Below are positions 59,545-64,000 of a stretch of 64,000 nucleotides of DNA, one piece after another. Below the pieces are notes generated by a model. It had not been told where the DNA came from. It made no database searches and worked only from the letters and a program-made list of their open reading frames with translations. The position numbers and the translations under genes were made by a program. Source of the DNA: Dillenia suffruticosa (Eukaryota; Streptophyta; Magnoliopsida; Dilleniales; Dilleniaceae); contig JAVTVX010000002.1 in the NCBI GenBank assembly GCA_033439265.1, positions 4,474,001 through 4,538,000 on the forward strand, in the 5' to 3' direction. Position 1 is the stretch's first letter. Each line of letters starts with the position of its first letter.

Positions 59545-61338
59545 GTTAGTGAATTGAGTTTTCTACTTAATTTTGTTTTATTGTACTTTGGATTTCATAA
59601 TTCTGAAGTTATTTGAATTTGTGAATATTTTTACTTGGTGTTTTTGATTTTTTAGAGTTTTATTCGGTTGGGTTTTGCGGTTGTCTTTGTTTTACCAGGG
59701 GTTATAGTGATGTTCTTGTTGATGATGTCCATTTTATAGTTAGATGGCTACAAATCGATTATTTTATTTTTTCTATTATTATTATTATTATTATTCTGTT
59801 TTGTAGATTGCACGTGAAACTACGTTGGGGGTTTTAGTGGTTTTTTGTCATAATTATTTTGTTTTATGTTGGACCTCAAGCTTTATCTGTCTTTGATTTC
59901 TTTGCGTATTGCCTTTTACAATGTGAAAGAATTTGAAGTAGGATTAGCAATCTTAGAGTAAAGAAATTAGGTATAGAAGGTGGAGAAAGAAAATCCATAT
60001 CTTGCTATGTGATTTCTGTTTTTTGTCGAATGCCCAAATATTTTTGGTAGAAATTGAGTGCAACAGAGTACGATCACATTGATTTTGATGTCATTCTGCT
60101 TCTCCGTTGGATTTTAACGCAGTTCATATATAGGGTTAATTTGGTGGTGATGATGAGATGGATTTGGGCTTTGGCTAAGGTTTCAAGGTTTTGGTTGGGA
60201 CATATGTAATTACCCTCTTGCAAAGAGTGCTTATTTACGTTTATTTTCATTCAAGTTGAACATCTATTGAAATAACAATCTATCTGGAAATAAAAGCATT
60301 GGTGAAGTTGATAATTGGTCATTTTTCAATTTACTGATTCTAATACTCAAATTTGCAGCTTTACTAGGTCCCTTTTTTTTGCATTTGTGTGTATGGGTGT
60401 GGGCATGCTCGTTATGCAATATAAACTCAAGTGTGATTCCAGGTGAGAACTGGAAGATTAGTAAGAAAGAAGGAAAGCTAAAGATGAATCTTTTTCTGAA
60501 AGAGGAGGATAACAATGCAAAGAACTAATGATTAGAATCATTGAAATTGCTATTTTTTTTGCATGAATCATGGGAGTGCTGTTGCCTAATAGTTTTTGGA
60601 GTTTGTTTATAGTGTTTCCTGTTTTTCCGAATTTGAAAGATGTGATTTATGTTTTGTTTGCCCAGAATCACTGGAACAATTAGATATATAATCTTGTTAG
60701 ATGGATCTCTCGATTCTCTCTCTCTCTCTCTCTCTATCTCTCTCGGCAGACAAGTGTGAACATTTCTTAGCACGGGCACCCTCTATACATTTTTCCATAT
60801 GTAGTCACAATTTTATTTATTTTTTTTGTTGTTGTGTCTTGTGCATTGGATTAATCTGAATGTTGCACAGTGACTATTTTGAAGTTTCAGACATCTCAAG
60901 ATTGAAATTTTGATTTTTTTTTTAATGATGTTTCTTAAATAGTCAGAGTTTTCTTTCTATTTCTCTCTCTCTCTCTCCCTCTTTTTTTTAGGATCAGCAG
61001 TAGGACAGAACATATTTAGAGACTAATAATGAAGCATACTAAGAAAAGAAATCTTGATATTTTTTGGGGATTCATCCTAAATTTAGTTATATGATGAAGT
61101 TTAAAGAGGAAAATATGAGAACTTTAAAATTACTATCCAGGAAATGCTAACCAACGGTTGAGCCTCTCTTATATGTGTATATACTAGCCCAAAAATAGAA
61201 AAAGAAGGATTTCAGTTGTGGTATTCTCCTTATTCTTTGTCTTTAAAATGAATTTTAACATAGCTCTTTTGAAAGTTGAATGGAACGAAAAGACCATGGT
61301 TAGTAAGCATGTAATATGCAAAAGAGGCGTACCTCTAG
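59545..61338. other. Probable intron or intergenic DNA
   Basis: T-rich DNA, as in plant introns, with an ATT repeat at about 59775-59795 and CT runs near 60713-60735 and 60963-60982. No clear exon. Confidence 0.45.
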
Positions 61339-62115
61339 TGATGTGAACCCATTCGGTATAAAAACCCTAGAACCCACGAACAAGTTAATTTAGCCCAAAA
61401 ATCGTCCCAACGAATTATTTGAACCGGTGGAATTAAAGACCTCAACCCTTGCCCTAAAGGAGGAAGAACCTAAGGTATATGACCTTAGACCCGTTTCTCA
61501 CTAGATCAAGAACCTTGGTATAAAGATGGAATGAATGACGCTACAATCTAGATGATTCAAAACCTAGATTGATAAGTTAAAGAACTAAACAAGACTCCTA
61601 TCTTGAATAAGTTCAAAGTTCTCAAAAGAACAAGGCCTGTGTGAAAGAATTCTCACAATTTTATTAATTCTCTTCAAAGTGTTTTTTTTTTTACACAATG
61701 TATAATGGCCTATTTATAACCTAAAGGTCAAAACTTAATTGGTAACTAAAAATTTAGTAACTCCCTAAACAATAAAAAATTAGGAAACTAAAATATAAGT
61801 TACAAAAAATAAAAATTAGGAAACTAAATAAATCAAACTATTTTGACCAAGTCTTACTGCTATTTTTCTTTATTTTCGTCCTCCCTTGGTCTTGGATAGT
61901 TTTGGGCCTTTTATTCTTCCAACTGGGCTTGCATGAGCATAATTGAGGCCCCTTTTGGTTTTTTATTCATTTGGGCTCCAATTTCTTATTGTAAAACTCT
62001 CTGAATTAAGTTATTCAGTACTTTTTTGAACCTTTTAACTCGAACTTTTGTTACTGGTCCAACTGGAACTTGAGTTGAATCTTATAAATTTCTTACAGTC
62101 TTGATGATCATATCA
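61339..62115 (-). mobile_element. Solo LTR with TCTAG target duplication
   Basis: A 777-bp block begins TGATGTGA and ends TCATATCA, a short inverted repeat with TG...CA ends. It is flanked by TCTAG at 61334-61338 and 62116-62120. On the minus strand a TATA box (TTATAAATAGG, about 61711-61721) is followed about 60 to 90 bases later by AATAAAATT, as expected of an LTR promoter and R region. No internal region is attached, so recombination between two LTRs probably deleted it. Confidence 0.75.
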
Positions 62116-62120
62116 TCTAG

Positions 62121-63101
62121 TTTCTTTGGAATTGAGAATTTGAGAAGCTCTCCCACAGTCTTAATAGTTAAGCCAGTTGAAACCTATACAATTTGGAGAA
62201 AAAACTCTGGACATGCACTTTTAAGCTAATTAACAAAAGTTTCGTATGTGCCATGATTCTTTGATTTGGGAATATTTCTTGAGGAGAAGTTGTAAAGATA
62301 TAAAATAATAGAGAATTATTATTGATGAGATTTGAACTAGCTAGGCAATTTGGGAATGCCAAAACTGGAACCATGGCAGAATAAACCTAGCTATGTAGTT
62401 GTAACCTCTACCATTTTAAAAAATTGTGGAGAAGACTTTGGGACTATCACAACTCTACATTGGATGCTTTTATCCCAATGTAATTGCTTATAAGTACTGG
62501 AATAAAGGTTGCAATGGCGAGAATCTTACAGAGGGATTCTCTTTGGGTGGATTTTCCATTGAGAAGTTCCTTTCCATGGAAAGTAATGTGAATGTGGATG
62601 TTTTATCCCCTCCAAAATTGGTGTTCTTCACTTAGGAGGTCAGATGGTGTTGGATTCTGTGTTTAACTCCTCATAATTGAGAAGTTCTCCTTGGTTTATA
62701 GGTTCCTTCTGCATAAGAAAGATTTAGAACTGGTATACCATTTGTTGCTGCATTGTTCATGGCTGAGAAGTTTGTAGGAGACGTTCTGCTGTATTTATAT
62801 CGTGTGGTGCCTATTAAAAATACACAGAATGAGCTGGTGGGTATAGAGGGACTTGAGAAAGGGCTGGACTTTGGCCGGTTTGGTCCAGTTTTCCCTTATG
62901 ATTTCTGCAGTTTTGATATTCAACGGTCCGACCAGCCAAATGAGCAAACCAGATAGATCGGTTTCTGTTGGTTGTTGGTTGTATCAGTGACATAGGACAG
63001 CCTAGTAAGAAAGCTGTCTAGGAGGGATTCATGGTGTGATTATGGTTGAAAGTTAGGGTAAAGGTTTAGACGTACAAAATTAGAGTTTACTACAAAAAAT
63101 T
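62121..63101. other. Unassigned DNA right of the solo LTR
   Basis: Less AT-rich than its neighbours. Short open frames at 62426-62635 and 62753-62956 match nothing I know and lack splice or promoter context. I treat this as non-coding or old repeat. Confidence 0.4.
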
Positions 63102-63104
63102 TTA

Positions 63105-63563
63105 GGGTGCATTTAGTTATGGAAAACAAGGGTGTTTTCCATATTCTCTTCTCCTTAAAAATAGCCTTTTTTTTATGAATAAAAATTTTAAAAATAGCTT
63201 TTAAGAAAAAGCTCCTAAGAGGAGCTTCTTCTTCTTCTTATTTTTTATATGCCGGCTTTTTAGAAAATATATTTCTTTTTATTCCATTTCTATCGTCACT
63301 TGAACGATATGAAATTTTAAATATATTCATGTCATAAATTCATTTACCCTCGTGTTCTTTAGATCTGGACTCTTTCTCTTTGACTTTAAATTTTAACTTT
63401 TAACTTTTAACTTTTAATTTTATTTCAAAAGTAATGAAATCAGTTTATTTTTAAAAGTAAAAATACCAAACAACTTTTAACTTTATTTCAAAAGTTATTA
63501 ATTTCTACTTCTCCTTATAAGGAGAAGAAAATCGGGAAAAAAAAAATCCAGCCAAACAGGTAT
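63105..63563 (+). mobile_element. Non-autonomous DNA element (MITE-like), copy 2
   Basis: Starts GGGTGCATTTAGTT and ends GCCAAACAGGTAT, with TTA on both sides (63102-63104 and 63564-63566). Internal hairpins such as AAGCTCCTAAGAGGAGCTT occur. It is related to 37394-37837 in reverse. No coding capacity. The TTA target site and the GGG..TTTGG-like ends favour a Tourist-type PIF/Harbinger derivative. Confidence 0.6.
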
Positions 63564-63566
63564 TTA

Positions 63567-64000
63567 GTCTAAAATAATAAAAACTATTATTAAGACAATA
63601 ATTTAGAAACGTCTAAATAATCCTAGTAATGACTCTACAATTCTTAAATAGAAATAATTTGCTGAATAACTAGATACCAAAAAATTATAAGCTAACTTAA
63701 GTAATAAACCTTTTAAAAAATAAAAAATTATGTAACTTTCTAATATAAAGTAAAGACTCAATATGATTTATTCATGCTCCTAACTAAGATTCTTATCGGT
63801 TGACATATGCCAAATTAAAGTTTGTACTTAGATCCACTCTTAGTAGGTTTTCCAACATATTTTGATGGTTGCTGCCAGCGTACTCCACCAATTGGTCAAC
63901 CAATTGGTTTTGATTTGTTACGTAACTGTCCAAAAAATTTATGTAACTGTATATTCTTGCTCACCCACCCAATACTGCCCAACCTTGTTTTGGTCTTTGA
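63567..64000. other. AT-rich DNA at the right edge
   Basis: I see nothing coding or structured here. Confidence 0.5.

Noticed and set aside
62426..62956. Two short plus-strand frames as a gene
   Set aside because: No recognisable domain, promoter or splice signals, and they end independently.

Overview
The window is nuclear DNA of a flowering plant, most probably a eudicot. It is AT-rich, its genes have GT-AG introns, its families are plant-specific (L-type lectin receptor kinase, early nodulin-like phytocyanin, cinnamyl alcohol dehydrogenase, MIR156), and it is littered with plant-type transposons. I do not assign a species.

Layout. 1-3034 is the broken transposase end of a hAT element (minus strand) with a tandem-repeat stretch and a GC-rich subterminal block. 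3237-10291 is a complete Ty1/copia retrotransposon: 500-bp LTRs, GGGAT target duplication, Met-tRNA primer site and polypurine tract, but a dead gag-pol. 11273-13360 is a decayed LINE on the minus strand. 13999-24972 is a nine-exon gene for the plant INCENP homologue (WYRD type). 26570-27532 is a 5'-truncated LINE with poly(A) and a target duplication. 30015-32036 is an intronless L-type lectin receptor kinase, closest to LecRK-S.7. 34850-34980 is a MIR156 hairpin. 39193-39853 is a two-exon early nodulin-like protein. 40086-40953 is an intronless, frameshifted PARN-like pseudogene. 42040-44341 is a six-exon CAD1-like dehydrogenase on the minus strand. 46943-50780 is a three-exon gene for an uncharacterised nuclear-looking protein with a possible ubiquitin-like N-terminus. 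53150-55900 is a degenerate Ty3/gypsy element on the minus strand, apparently without gag. 59512 may be the first exon of another gene. 61339-62115 is a solo LTR with TCTAG target duplication. 63105-63563 and 37394-37837 are two copies of one non-autonomous DNA element in opposite orientation.

How the genes relate. They do not form a pathway. From memory, the order INCENP, LecRK-S.7, MIR156 matches Arabidopsis At5g55820, At5g55830 and At5g55835 (MIR156H), which supports all three identifications. The INCENP protein is the scaffold of the Aurora kinase complex at centromeres and the spindle midzone. The receptor kinase is a plasma-membrane protein. MIR156 controls SPL transcription factors and phase change. 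CAD1 is a cytosolic NADPH alcohol dehydrogenase.

The most interesting signals are: the MIR156 guide, which carries one extra base exactly at the slicing position; a four-unit tandem protein repeat inside INCENP; a fold-back repeat cluster just upstream of INCENP; and the contrast between near-identical LTRs and a ruined gag-pol in the copia element. I found no clear sign of a wholly new biological system.
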